From the NCBI GenBank assembly GCA_016177735.1, contig JACOUS010000041.1:1-64000 (forward strand): a stretch of DNA of 64,000 nucleotides. Direction: 5' to 3'. Origin of the DNA: Ignavibacteriales bacterium. GTDB taxonomy: Bacteria; Bacteroidota; Ignavibacteria; Ignavibacteriales; Melioribacteraceae. The first letter of the stretch is position 1. Every line of letters starts with the position of its first letter. The notes under the pieces are model-generated. The model was not told the origin of the DNA. It was given only the letters and a program-made list of their open reading frames with translations, and made no database searches. Positions 56,101 through 63,630 of the stretch are shown piece by piece. The position numbers and the translations under genes are program-made.

Positions 56101-56331
56101 CTCGGCGGTGTTTTCATCGATGCCGGCTCTGCTTGGGAAAGTACAAATAAATTGAAACTCATCGGCAAAGATGAGTACGGAAATACCGTAACGGATGATC
56201 TGTTAATTGGCACCGGTGTGGGCTTAAGAATTTATATGCTCTTCTTATGGCGATTTGATGTTGCATGGAAATATAACATCGAAAGTTTTTCGAAGCCGAG
56301 ATATTATATTTCACTCGGGTTAGATTTCTAA
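53128..56331 (+). CDS. Zinc-protease-like / TolB-like propeller / outer-membrane barrel protein
   Basis: A signal peptide (about 20 residues) leads to a peptidase-MA-like domain (about 25-275). It has HELVH at His133-His137 and a glutamate pair in MEGSAEF (Glu167, Glu171), as in gluzincin metalloproteases. Residues about 285-620 are TolB/PD40-type propeller repeats with S-P-D-G and S-D-R motifs (WSPDGSAIVFSSDRE). After a charged linker (about 620-690) the last 375 residues look like an Omp85/surface-antigen-type beta barrel, ending with FSKPRYYISLGLDF. The combination suggests an outer-membrane protein with a periplasmic or surface protease head. The exact fold of the barrel is inferred from pattern only. 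Confidence 0.78.
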   Translation: MKKNFLTIAAMIFLTGITFAQFGQNKVQYKDHNWYYIQTKHFDVYFDKGGERIAEFTASIAEDALANLQKDMNYQINNRISLIAYNSHNDFQETNVTDEYTGQGIGGFTEPFKNRVVFPFEGSYQKFKHVIYHELVHAVMQDMYYGGTIQNIISRGITLQLPHWFMEGSAEFLSQGWETNTDMFLRNAIISESLPDINQLGGYLGYRGGQSVFKYIADTYGRQKIGELMNKIQTHGSLEAALKASIGIDFEELNTRWKKSLKKEYWPDIAKREDPDEFAKRLTDNKKTIGFYNTSPAISPQGDKIAFISDRDIYLDVYIMDANDGKILKKIVESGKTNDFEELNLLHPSLTWSPDNKRVALSSKNSGFDVITIIDTETDESSELPFKFTGIESVNWSRDGNKLAFNAQNSIQSDIYVYDFTNGSLENITNDLFSDFDPVWSPDGSAIVFSSDRENYVSGKISDDFMMQNHDYEFLDLYLLNIASKNIERITDWKYSAERATVVSPDGKSILFISDKNGINNIYRKQIQLPEDGSVKSIVELKAVPLTNSLSELSQMSLSYDGKKMVFSALYNMGYNIFLINNPFEMSVNRDTLELTSYMSSVINKNSEKLFVDESIKQAKDSVAAVDVIEETPETDSTKKERTIFTGQYVSDKKEKTDSVNTDYSRYVFGANSEESDSARIEKRNQLFSEKLDDNGNFLVNRYKINFTPDLIYANAGYSTLYGLLGTTVLSFSDVLGNHRLIGITSLQVDIKNSDYGLAYYYLENRLDFGIEGFHMARFLYKNSFFGSELYRFRNFGVVASASYPLDRFYRIDGSLSVMSVTSENLDNLSVPTDKATYVIPALSFVHDNTLWGYTAPIEGTRYSLTAFGNPGFSNHTQSFYSFVWDYRTYMRFWFDNAFVFRLSGGYSGGANPQRFFLGGTDNWINRSFATNDIPIEDASDFAFLSPAMPMRGYDYAEQIGSKFSLLNLELRMPLIRYLVTGPLPLLFQNILGGVFIDAGSAWESTNKLKLIGKDEYGNTVTDDLLIGTGVGLRIYMLFLWRFDVAWKYNIESFSKPRYYISLGLDF

Positions 56332-56335
56332 CAAA

Positions 56336-56442
56336 GAAAGCTGTATCAAAAGTAACTAATAAAAAATTCGTGATAATCCGTTTGAATCCGTTTTTATCAG
56401 CGGTTAATTATTTAAAAAAAAATTACTTTTGATACAGCTTTC
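56336..56442. repeat. 107-bp element with perfect 20-bp terminal inverted repeats
   Basis: GAAAGCTGTATCAAAAGTAA (56336-56355) is exactly complementary to 56423-56442. The AT-rich centre has no open frame. It lies between convergent genes, five bases after a stop codon. It may be a miniature mobile element or a bidirectional terminator-like hairpin. Confidence 0.75.
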
Positions 56443-56453
56443 ACTCTACACAC

Positions 56454-56675
56454 TTATTTGTTTCCAGATTTCCCAGATGAAGTTTTTGATGAATTGTTTT
56501 TGTAATCGGTATGATAAAAACCGCTTCCTTTAAATATTGGTCCGGCACCGGCGCTGATTAATCTTTTAACATTGCCGCTGCATTTGGGGCATGTTGTGAG
56601 CGGGTCTTCGGTTATTCTTTGGAACTCCTCAAAAAAATTTCCGCAGTCAAGACATTTATATTCATAAGTAGGCAT
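56454..56675 (-). CDS. FmdB-family zinc-ribbon protein
   Basis: A small protein of 73 residues. It opens MPTYEYKCLDCGNFFE and has a second CPKCSG, giving the CxxC...CxxC zinc ribbon of the FmdB/CxxC_CXXC_SSSS family. A GPIFKGSGFYHTDYK ending is typical. Function is unknown; first named for formamidase regulation. I chose the ATG at 56675, which has AAAGGA upstream; longer frames add hydrophobic residues not expected in the family. It stands alone on the minus strand. Confidence 0.88.
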   Translation of the reverse strand: MPTYEYKCLDCGNFFEEFQRITEDPLTTCPKCSGNVKRLISAGAGPIFKGSGFYHTDYKNNSSKTSSGKSGNK

Positions 56676-56792
56676 TAAGCAAATCCTTTGTAAACAAATT
56701 TTTTTCGAAAAATATATCGCAAATATAGAAATCAAATTTCTATTTTGTTTATCATTTTTTTCGCATATTAAAACCAACAAATTTTCACACTT

Positions 56793-57455
56793 ATGTCAAA
56801 CAAATCCAAGATTTTTCTTGCCGCTTTAATACTTCTTGGCGGATGCTTAAATTATACACAAGTTACAACAATCAAAACAGACGGTTCTGGCTCTATGTTC
56901 ATTCACTACTGGATGAAATGGACAAACCCGAAAGATTCATTAATAGTTGAACAACTCGGCATTTTCGAAAAAGATTCTGTTTACAACGAATTTACTTCAG
57001 AATACAGTTCGATAAAAAATGTTGAAGTGTACCGTGATTACAACGACAGTACCATCCATTCAAAGATTGAGCTTGAATTCAACAGTTTGGATTCGCTAAA
57101 CAACACACGTGCATTTAAAGGTTCCGAACTAACAATTCACGACGGCGAAAAAAACACAAAAATATTTTCACAGTTTATTAAACCAATTGCTACCGGCTTC
57201 GGATTTGAAAGCAAAGAGTTTTCTCTAACTTATGTTTATTATTTACCCGGAGAAATACTCAGTCACAACGCAACAGAGATAACAAGAAACAAACTAACGT
57301 GGCAGTATTCATTAGATGAAATCGGCACCGGGAAATTCATAACTGCCGCATACAGACCATTCAAACTAAAGGAAACACCGGTCTGGATTTACTTCTGCGC
57401 ACTCTTAGTTTTAGTAGTGGTTATAGTATTTTTATTCAGTAAACGCGTTAAATAA
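56793..57455 (+). CDS. Lipoprotein with C-terminal membrane helix
   Basis: The signal peptide ends in a lipobox (LLGGC, Cys18). A beta-rich domain (about 20-190) begins QVTTIKTDGSGSMFIHYWMKW, and a single membrane helix (about 197-216) ends in a basic FSKRVK tail. This organisation resembles LppM-type envelope proteins. No catalytic motif. It is tandem with prs but has no obvious link. I do not recognise a specific function. Confidence 0.78.
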   Translation: MSNKSKIFLAALILLGGCLNYTQVTTIKTDGSGSMFIHYWMKWTNPKDSLIVEQLGIFEKDSVYNEFTSEYSSIKNVEVYRDYNDSTIHSKIELEFNSLDSLNNTRAFKGSELTIHDGEKNTKIFSQFIKPIATGFGFESKEFSLTYVYYLPGEILSHNATEITRNKLTWQYSLDEIGTGKFITAAYRPFKLKETPVWIYFCALLVLVVVIVFLFSKRVK

Positions 57456-57492
57456 ACGTACCTATTGCCGTAAGTGTTTGATATACATAAGG

Positions 57493-57521
57493 TTGACTAA
57501 CCTTTCTTATTTTTTTATATT
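57493..57521 (+). promoter_or_regulatory. Promoter of prs
   Basis: TTGACT (57493-57498) and TATATT (57516-57521) are separated by 17 bp, an almost ideal arrangement. Transcription would begin near 57528, which argues that the prs start is downstream of the TTG at 57521. Confidence 0.6.
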
Positions 57522-57550
57522 TGGCAACTATTTTCAGAGCAAACTATAAA

Positions 57551-58501
57551 TTGGAACGCGAACCGATAATATTTTCCGGCAGTTCGAACAGAGAACTTAC
57601 TACTAAAATCTGCGCATACCTTAGTTTACCGATAGGTAGAATTGAACTGAGACGATTCAGCGACGGCGAGATTTGGGCTAAGTATATGGATAATGTGCGC
57701 GGAAGGGATGTTTATATTGTTCAATCTACTCATCCCCCGGCAGAAAATTTAATGGAACTGCTAATAATGATTGATGCCGCTAAAAGAGCTTCGGCAAAAA
57801 GAGTGACGGCTGTAATTCCATATTTCGGCTATGCACGCCAGGATAGAAAAGATCAACCGCGCGTTGCTATTACCGCTAAACTTGTAGCTAATTTAATAAC
57901 AATAGCCGGCGCCGATAAAGTTATAACAATGGATTTACATGCACCGCAAATACAAGGATTTTTCGATATTCCGTTCGATCACTTGTATGCTTCACCGGTC
58001 TTTACTGTTTTATTCAAAGATAAAATTTCCAATTTAGCGGTTGTTTCTCCGGATATCGGCGGAATAAAACTTGCACGTTCTTATGCGAACAGATTAGATG
58101 CTAATCTTGTTGTTATTGATAAAAGAAGACCAAAACATAATGTTGCTGAAGTGATGAATATTATCGGTGAAGTTAAAGATAGAAATGTTCTTTTGGTTGA
58201 TGATCTGATTGATACCGGCGGTACTTTTATATCTGCTGTAAAAACATTAAAAGAACGCGGTGCAAAAGAAATCTATGCTGCAATTTCTCACCCGCTCCTT
58301 TCTGGCGAAGCAGTATCAAGAATTGAAAATTCGGAAATTACTACAGTGTATGTTACAGACAGCATTCCGCTAAAAAATATTATATCAAAGAAAATTGTTG
58401 TAAGAAGTGCATCAAATTTATTGGCAGAAGCAATTCTTAGATCAAACAAGAATGAATCAATCAGTTCTTTGTTCGAAATAGACAAAGATCAAATTAGTTA
58501 G
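57551..58501 (+). CDS. prs: Ribose-phosphate pyrophosphokinase
   Basis: It makes PRPP from ribose-5-phosphate and ATP for nucleotide, histidine and tryptophan synthesis. Motifs: FSGSSNRELTTKIC at the start, the IFSG loop, YGYARQDRKDQPR, and the PRPP-binding region VLLVDDLIDTGGT. I chose the TTG at 57551 (MEREPIIFSG) because the promoter overlaps the alternative TTG at 57521. Both alternatives lack a strong ribosome site. It lies upstream of rplY, which is a common pairing of prs with L25 (the ctc gene). Confidence 0.93.
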   Translation: MEREPIIFSGSSNRELTTKICAYLSLPIGRIELRRFSDGEIWAKYMDNVRGRDVYIVQSTHPPAENLMELLIMIDAAKRASAKRVTAVIPYFGYARQDRKDQPRVAITAKLVANLITIAGADKVITMDLHAPQIQGFFDIPFDHLYASPVFTVLFKDKISNLAVVSPDIGGIKLARSYANRLDANLVVIDKRRPKHNVAEVMNIIGEVKDRNVLLVDDLIDTGGTFISAVKTLKERGAKEIYAAISHPLLSGEAVSRIENSEITTVYVTDSIPLKNIISKKIVVRSASNLLAEAILRSNKNESISSLFEIDKDQIS

Positions 58502-58525
58502 AATATATTTAGGAGTAACTCACCA

Positions 58526-59167
58526 ATGTCAGAAATAAGCATTAAGGCAAAACGCAGATCCTTAAGTACAAAAGGCGCAGTAAATAAATTAAGAAAGCAA
58601 GGCGAAGTCCCCGGCGTCTTTTATAGTAAAGGTGAAGAACCGATTGCAATTTCATTAGAAGAAAAATCACTGAAACCGCTTGTCTATACTTCCGAAACGC
58701 ATATTGTTGACTTGAAAATAGATGATGCAGATTCAAAGAAAACTATATTAAAAGGCATTCAGTTCGATCCGGTTACAGACAAGATAATTCATTTCGATTT
58801 TCAGGGAATTTCCCTTTTCGAAGAAATTGTTATTGAAGTACCGGTTGTACTTGAAGGACAGCCGAAGGGTGCCAAAGACGGCGGCGTTCTTCAGCATCAA
58901 ATGCATAAACTTCAGATTTCATGTCTGCCCGGCGATATTCCACAGCATATTACAATTGATGTTGCCAACCTCGGCGTAGGAGAATCTGTTCATGTTAAGG
59001 ATTTGAATATTGCCAAAGCAAAAATTCTTAATAACGCAGATGTAATAGTTGCATCAGTTGTAATACCGCGTGTTGCTGCTGAAGCATCTGCTGCTGAAGC
59101 CGGTGCCGAAGCTAAAGCAGAGCCTGAAATTATCGGTAAAGGAAAAACTGCAGAAGAAGAGGAATAA
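58526..59167 (+). CDS. rplY: 50S ribosomal protein L25 (CTC type)
   Basis: This 5S rRNA-binding protein is the long (CTC/TL5) form of 213 residues with an N-terminal L25 domain (about 1-95) and a C-terminal TL5 domain (about 100-185). It has an alanine- and glutamate-rich tail. It opens IKAKRRSLSTKGAVNKLRKQGEVPGV and contains HFDFQGISLFEEI. A clear ribosome site (AGGAGT) precedes the ATG. Order prs-rplY-pth is conserved in many bacteria. Confidence 0.94.
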   Translation: MSEISIKAKRRSLSTKGAVNKLRKQGEVPGVFYSKGEEPIAISLEEKSLKPLVYTSETHIVDLKIDDADSKKTILKGIQFDPVTDKIIHFDFQGISLFEEIVIEVPVVLEGQPKGAKDGGVLQHQMHKLQISCLPGDIPQHITIDVANLGVGESVHVKDLNIAKAKILNNADVIVASVVIPRVAAEASAAEAGAEAKAEPEIIGKGKTAEEEE

Positions 59168-59173
59168 TTTATT

Positions 59174-59785
59174 TTGCGCTGCATAGTTGGGCTGGGCAAT
59201 CCGGGTAAAAAATACCAATTGACCAGACATAATGTAGGATTTTTAATTCTCGATTCTTTTGCACTAAAACATAAAATAAATTTCTTCCCATCAAAGCGGG
59301 ATTACTTTTATTCGGAAGGCAGTTTAATGTCTTCCGATTTTTTTTTGCTCAAACCTACAACATATATGAATTTGAGCGGCACCGCCGTTTTAGATTTTGT
59401 TGACGAGCACAAAATCAGCTTTGATGATCTTCTTGTTATTGTTGACGATATTAATCTTGAGTTCGGTAAAATACGTTTGAGAAAAAGCGGCGGCGATGGA
59501 GGGCATAACGGATTAAACTCCATTATCTATCACCTACAGTCAGAAGAATTTCCACGTTTAAGATTCGGTGTGGGTAGTCAATTTGAAAAAGGAAGTATGG
59601 CAGATTACGTTCTGCAAAAATTCAGCAATGACGAACTAAAACTGTTAAACTCCAAATTTGATTTTGCCGTAGAACTAATTGAAAAATTTATTACCGGCGG
59701 ATACAAATCCATGTCGGATCATTTCAGTAAACAATCTCGAACACTAAACAATAATCAAGACAACTCCCACAAGGAGTTAAACTAG
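59174..59785 (+). CDS. pth: Peptidyl-tRNA hydrolase
   Basis: It frees peptidyl-tRNAs that fall off the ribosome. From the TTG start: [18 protein letters not shown] with the catalytic His19, PTTYMNLSG, then [24 protein letters not shown] and a conserved aspartate. The length of 203 residues is usual. The TTG at 59174 is the plausible start, since GLGNPG sits a few residues into the protein in the family. It lies 6 bp after rplY. Confidence 0.95.
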   Translation: MRCIVGLGNPGKKYQLTRHNVGFLILDSFALKHKINFFPSKRDYFYSEGSLMSSDFFLLKPTTYMNLSGTAVLDFVDEHKISFDDLLVIVDDINLEFGKIRLRKSGGDGGHNGLNSIIYHLQSEEFPRLRFGVGSQFEKGSMADYVLQKFSNDELKLLNSKFDFAVELIEKFITGGYKSMSDHFSKQSRTLNNNQDNSHKELN

Positions 59786-59795
59786 GAGATATTTT

Positions 59796-61877
59796 ATGAC
59801 ATTCCTCATATATCTAATTCCTCTTTTCGGAATTCTCGCACTTCTATATTCATACTTGAAAAATGCCTGGGTCTCAAAACAAGATCCCGGCACAGAAAGA
59901 ATGATAGAAATTTCAAATTATATAAAAGAAGGTGCAATCGCTTTTCTCAAAACAGAATATAAAATTTTATTTGTCTTTGTAATCTCAGTTGGAATTTTAC
60001 TTGCCGTTTCAAATATTGGAAGAAAAGATTCTTCGTGGCTGATTGCCGTATCATTTGTTGTCGGTGCATTCTGCTCTGCACTTGCCGGATTTTTAGGAAT
60101 GATCGCTGCAACAAAAGCGAATGTTAGAACAACAAATGCCGCACGCAAAGGTTTGGGGCAAGCTCTCGAAATTGCTTTCTCCGGCGGTTCAATTATGGGA
60201 ATGAACGTAGTCGGTCTCGGAATTTTCGGACTCGGAACTTTATTCCTTATCTATTCAAAACTTTGGGATGTTTCAAACACGTTTGATTTGGCAATTGTGA
60301 TAAATGTTATTTCGGGATTTTCACTCGGCGCATCTTCAATCGCACTTTTTGCAAGAGTCGGCGGAGGCATTTATACAAAAGCCGCCGATGTTGGCGCAGA
60401 TCTCGCCGGAAAAGTTTATGAAGGAATTCCCGAAGATGATCCGCGCAACCCGGCAGTAATTGCCGATAACGTTGGCGATAATGTAGGAGACGTTGCCGGC
60501 ATGGGCGCCGATTTGTTTGAATCGTATGTTGGTGCAATTGTAGGCACAATGGTGCTCGGCGCTGTTTTCGCAACTCCTGAAGTTCCCGAAATTGGTCTTG
60601 AAGCGGTAATACTTCCTTTGCTTCTTGCCGGTGTTGGAATTTTATTATCAATAGTCGGCGCTTTTTTCGTAAAAGTAAAAGAAGGCGGCAATCCGCAAAA
60701 AGCACTTAACACCGGAGAATTTCTTGCCGCCGGTCTAATGATAATCGCTTCATATTTTATCATAACAAATGTTCTGCCTGAAAGCTGGTCGTTCGAAGGA
60801 TTTAATTACACAAGTGTTGGAATTTTTTATGCAACGCTGATCGGTCTTGCGGCTGGGGTTTTAATCGGAATGATTACGGAATATTATACGAGCACTTCCA
60901 ACAAGCCTGTATTTTCGATTGCCAACCAATCAATTACCGGCGTTGCAACAAACATCATTGCCGGTTTGGGTGTTGGAATGATGTCCACTGCATTGCCAAT
61001 AATTATTATCGCACTCGGAATTATCGGCTCACATTACTTTGCAAATTTGTACGGTATTGCAATTGCCGCACTTGGAATGTTATCAACAACCGGTATTCAA
61101 TTAGCAGTTGATGCCTACGGTCCAATTTCAGATAATGCCGGCGGAATTGCAGAGATGTCCGAATTACCAAAAGAAGTTCGTGAAAGAACTGATAAACTTG
61201 ATGCAGTCGGAAATACAACGGCTGCAATCGGAAAAGGTTTTGCAATTGGTTCGGCGGCGCTAACTGCGCTCGCATTATTTTCTGCATACATGCATCAAGC
61301 GGATATAAAAGTAATTGATATGGCACAGCCGGTTATTATGGGAGGTTTGTTTATTGGTGCAATGCTTCCCTTTTTATTTTCTGCATTGGCAATGAACGCT
61401 GTTGGAAGAGCCGCAAAACAAATGATCATCGAAGTCGGCAGACAATTCAAAGAAATAAAAGGATTAAGAGAAGGAACCGCCAAAGCAGAATATTCAAAAT
61501 GTGTTGAAATTTCTACGAGAGCCGCAATAAAAGAAATGATTATTCCAGGGATAATGGCTGTTGTAATTCCGGTAGCAATCGGTTTCATTAGCAAAGAAAT
61601 GTTAGCCGGCGTTCTCGGCGGTGTTACGGTAAGCGGAGTTTTGTTGGCAATCTTCCAATCAAATTCCGGAGGTGCATGGGATAATGCAAAAAAACTTATT
61701 GAAGGCGGAATCGAAATAGAAGGTTTTACTTATGTAAAAGGATCGGATGCTCATAAAGCCGCTGTTGTTGGCGATACTGTTGGTGATCCGTTCAAAGATA
61801 CATCGGGACCATCACTTAACATTCTAATTAAATTGATGTCGGTGGTCTCATTAGTTATTGCGCCGCTGATTAAATAG
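59796..61877 (+). CDS. hppA: Membrane-bound proton (or sodium) pumping pyrophosphatase
   Basis: It splits pyrophosphate to pump ions across the membrane. The 693 residues contain about 15-16 membrane helices and the substrate-binding block [33 protein letters not shown] (near residue 200), plus DNAGGIAEM and [21 protein letters not shown]. The alanine in GNTTAA is associated with the potassium-dependent class; sodium versus proton pumping cannot be decided from motif alone. A good ribosome site (AGGAGAT) lies just before the ATG. Confidence 0.94.
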   Translation: MTFLIYLIPLFGILALLYSYLKNAWVSKQDPGTERMIEISNYIKEGAIAFLKTEYKILFVFVISVGILLAVSNIGRKDSSWLIAVSFVVGAFCSALAGFLGMIAATKANVRTTNAARKGLGQALEIAFSGGSIMGMNVVGLGIFGLGTLFLIYSKLWDVSNTFDLAIVINVISGFSLGASSIALFARVGGGIYTKAADVGADLAGKVYEGIPEDDPRNPAVIADNVGDNVGDVAGMGADLFESYVGAIVGTMVLGAVFATPEVPEIGLEAVILPLLLAGVGILLSIVGAFFVKVKEGGNPQKALNTGEFLAAGLMIIASYFIITNVLPESWSFEGFNYTSVGIFYATLIGLAAGVLIGMITEYYTSTSNKPVFSIANQSITGVATNIIAGLGVGMMSTALPIIIIALGIIGSHYFANLYGIAIAALGMLSTTGIQLAVDAYGPISDNAGGIAEMSELPKEVRERTDKLDAVGNTTAAIGKGFAIGSAALTALALFSAYMHQADIKVIDMAQPVIMGGLFIGAMLPFLFSALAMNAVGRAAKQMIIEVGRQFKEIKGLREGTAKAEYSKCVEISTRAAIKEMIIPGIMAVVIPVAIGFISKEMLAGVLGGVTVSGVLLAIFQSNSGGAWDNAKKLIEGGIEIEGFTYVKGSDAHKAAVVGDTVGDPFKDTSGPSLNILIKLMSVVSLVIAPLIK

Positions 61878-61909
61878 TCTTATTTTTAGCGGTCATTTTT
61901 GTAAACCCT

Positions 61910-61936
61910 GCTTCCCGCCATCAAGAGTGAGGAAGC
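61910..61936 (+). promoter_or_regulatory. Candidate S6:S18 ribosomal-protein leader hairpin
   Basis: Upstream of rpsF, GCTTCC (61910-61915) pairs with GGAAGC (61931-61936). On the 5' side there is a bulge containing CCG, and above it TCA-AGAG-TGA forms a small hairpin. S6:S18 complexes are known to bind leader RNAs with a conserved CCG bulge, allowing feedback on the operon. Match judged by eye. Confidence 0.6.
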
Positions 61937-61962
61937 CTAAACGTCCATAGGGAGGTGAAATA

Positions 61963-62352
61963 ATGAAATACGCGCAGTACGAAAGCGTTGTAATAATTAA
62001 TGCAGCGCTTGAAGATGAGCATGTTGATTCAACTGTAGCTCGTTTACGAGAAGTAATTACCAGCCATGGCGGAGAAATTGCCGCAGTAGATAAATGGGGC
62101 AGAAAACGTCTCGCTTATCCAATCAAAAAAGCTAAAAGCGGTTACTATGTTGTCTATCGTTTTAAAGCTCCAACCGATTTGATCGCAGTACTCGAAAGAA
62201 ATTATCGCTTGGATGAAAATATTTTCCGCTATTTAACTATTTCCTTAAATAAGTTTGCTCTTGAAGCAATAGCAAAACAAAAAGAATCTTCCAAAGCAGT
62301 TGAATCAGCCGCTGCAGAAGATCAAACTAAACCAAACGAAAGTAAAGAATAA
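61963..62352 (+). CDS. rpsF: 30S ribosomal protein S6
   Basis: This small-subunit protein binds 16S rRNA together with S18. It begins with YESVVIINAALEDEHVDSTV and continues WGRKRLAYPIKKAKSGYYVVYRF, the expected family core, then has a longer lysine, glutamate and alanine-rich tail (129 residues). A strong ribosome site (GGGAGGTG) precedes the ATG, and a candidate feedback leader lies upstream. It is first in the canonical rpsF-ssb-rpsR-rplI order. Confidence 0.96.
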   Translation: MKYAQYESVVIINAALEDEHVDSTVARLREVITSHGGEIAAVDKWGRKRLAYPIKKAKSGYYVVYRFKAPTDLIAVLERNYRLDENIFRYLTISLNKFALEAIAKQKESSKAVESAAAEDQTKPNESKE

Positions 62353-62379
62353 CAACTAAGTCAAGTAAGGGAGGTTACG

Positions 62380-62850
62380 ATGGCTGAATTAAAGATGCCA
62401 GAGTTAAACAGTGTTATTGTTGCAGGCAACTTAACAAAAGATCCTGTATTCAGACAAACATCAAACAATACACCTGTTGTTAATTTCCACATTGCTGCAA
62501 ACCGCAGATACAAAGACAGCAGTAATCAATGGCAAGAAGATGTATGTTATGTTGGCGTTGTTGCTTGGAATAAATTAGCCGATAGCTGTAAAGACCGCCT
62601 CAAAAAAGGCAGTGCAGTTTTAATTGACGGCGAGCTGCAGAGCAGAACTTTCAAAACAGAAGACGGCAAAAATAGAACTGTTGTTGAAATAAAAGCTAAA
62701 AGGATCCAGTTCTTGAACAAATTCAACAAAACACAAGGCAACGGTGAAAGCGATGTTATTGCTGAATCCGATGAAGCCGACTATGAAGATAATACATTCG
62801 ATAAATTTCTAACCGATGAAGAATCGAATCTTATGAAGGAAGGAAAATGA
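62380..62850 (+). CDS. ssb: Single-stranded DNA-binding protein
   Basis: The OB-fold domain (about residues 1-115) has the usual opening [36 protein letters not shown] and the core [17 protein letters not shown]. The acidic tail ends NLMKEGK and lacks the usual DDxxPF tip that binds DNA-repair partners. The protein is 156 residues. It lies between rpsF and rpsR and overlaps rpsR by four bases. Confidence 0.93.
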   Translation: MAELKMPELNSVIVAGNLTKDPVFRQTSNNTPVVNFHIAANRRYKDSSNQWQEDVCYVGVVAWNKLADSCKDRLKKGSAVLIDGELQSRTFKTEDGKNRTVVEIKAKRIQFLNKFNKTQGNGESDVIAESDEADYEDNTFDKFLTDEESNLMKEGK

Positions 62851-63095
62851 GAAACACAAATAGAAATCCCTCTCGTAACGGCATGAAGTCTACTAAAAAA
62901 GTTAAAAGAGTGATTGATGGTTACATCGACTATAAAGATACAAAACAACTCCAAAAGTTTTTGACTGACCAGGGTAAAATTATTCCAAGAAGAATTACCG
63001 GGCTCAGTGCAAAACAACACCGCGAGTTAGTTACGGCTATTAAAAGAGCCCGTCACCTGGCAATTTTGCCATACATTTCAGAAGCAGTTAAGTAA
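62847..63095 (+). CDS. rpsR: 30S ribosomal protein S18
   Basis: A basic 82-residue protein with [27 protein letters not shown], the family core, and a [21 protein letters not shown] segment. It lacks the cysteine residues of zinc-binding forms. It overlaps ssb by four bases. Confidence 0.96.
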   Translation: MRNTNRNPSRNGMKSTKKVKRVIDGYIDYKDTKQLQKFLTDQGKIIPRRITGLSAKQHRELVTAIKRARHLAILPYISEAVK

Positions 63096-63109
63096 TACGG
63101 AGCGATAAG

Positions 63110-63553
63110 ATGAAAGTAATACTTAGAAAAAATTTTGATCAGCTCGGCAAGGTGGGTGATATAGTTAGTGTTAAAGACGGTTATGCAAGAAACTATTTGA
63201 TCCCAAGACAAATTGCTTACCAGGCTACTGCTGGTAATATCCGTACCTTGGAAGAAGAAAAAAAGCAGATTCAAAAGAAAGAAGCTAAAGAGCTTGAAAC
63301 AGCTCAAACTTTTGCTGCCGAACTGGAAAAAGTATCGATCACAATACCGGTTACTGTTGGCGAAGAAGATAAAATTTTTGGTTCAGTTACAAGTCAAATG
63401 ATTGCCGATGCTCTCAAAGAAAAAGGGCTCGAAGTTGACAAAAGGAAAATCGAAATTACCGAACCAATCAAATCACTTGGTATTTACAGCGTAACCATTA
63501 AAATTCACCCGAGCGTTTCTGCAATTGTTAAAACCTGGGTCGTAAGAGAATAG
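63110..63553 (+). CDS. rplI: 50S ribosomal protein L9
   Basis: This large-subunit protein has two globular domains joined by a long helix. The N-terminal rRNA-binding domain begins MKVILRKNFDQLGKVGDIVSVKDGYARNYLIP; the C-terminal domain is around residues 90-147. The charged linker helix (EEEKKQIQKKEAKELE) is present. Ribosome site GGAGCG is close. It is followed by a strong terminator and then secD. Confidence 0.96.
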   Translation: MKVILRKNFDQLGKVGDIVSVKDGYARNYLIPRQIAYQATAGNIRTLEEEKKQIQKKEAKELETAQTFAAELEKVSITIPVTVGEEDKIFGSVTSQMIADALKEKGLEVDKRKIEITEPIKSLGIYSVTIKIHPSVSAIVKTWVVRE

Positions 63554-63560
63554 ATTCCAA

Positions 63561-63594
63561 GGGGGCTGTCTTTATGAGCCCCCTCCTTTTTAAA
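63561..63594 (+). terminator. Intrinsic terminator after rplI
   Basis: GGGGGCT and AGCCCCC pair around a 9-base loop and are followed by TCCTTTTT, right after the rplI stop codon. Confidence 0.85.
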
Positions 63595-63630
63595 TAAGCT
63601 TTTATTCATTAACTAAATTTAAGATTCGTA

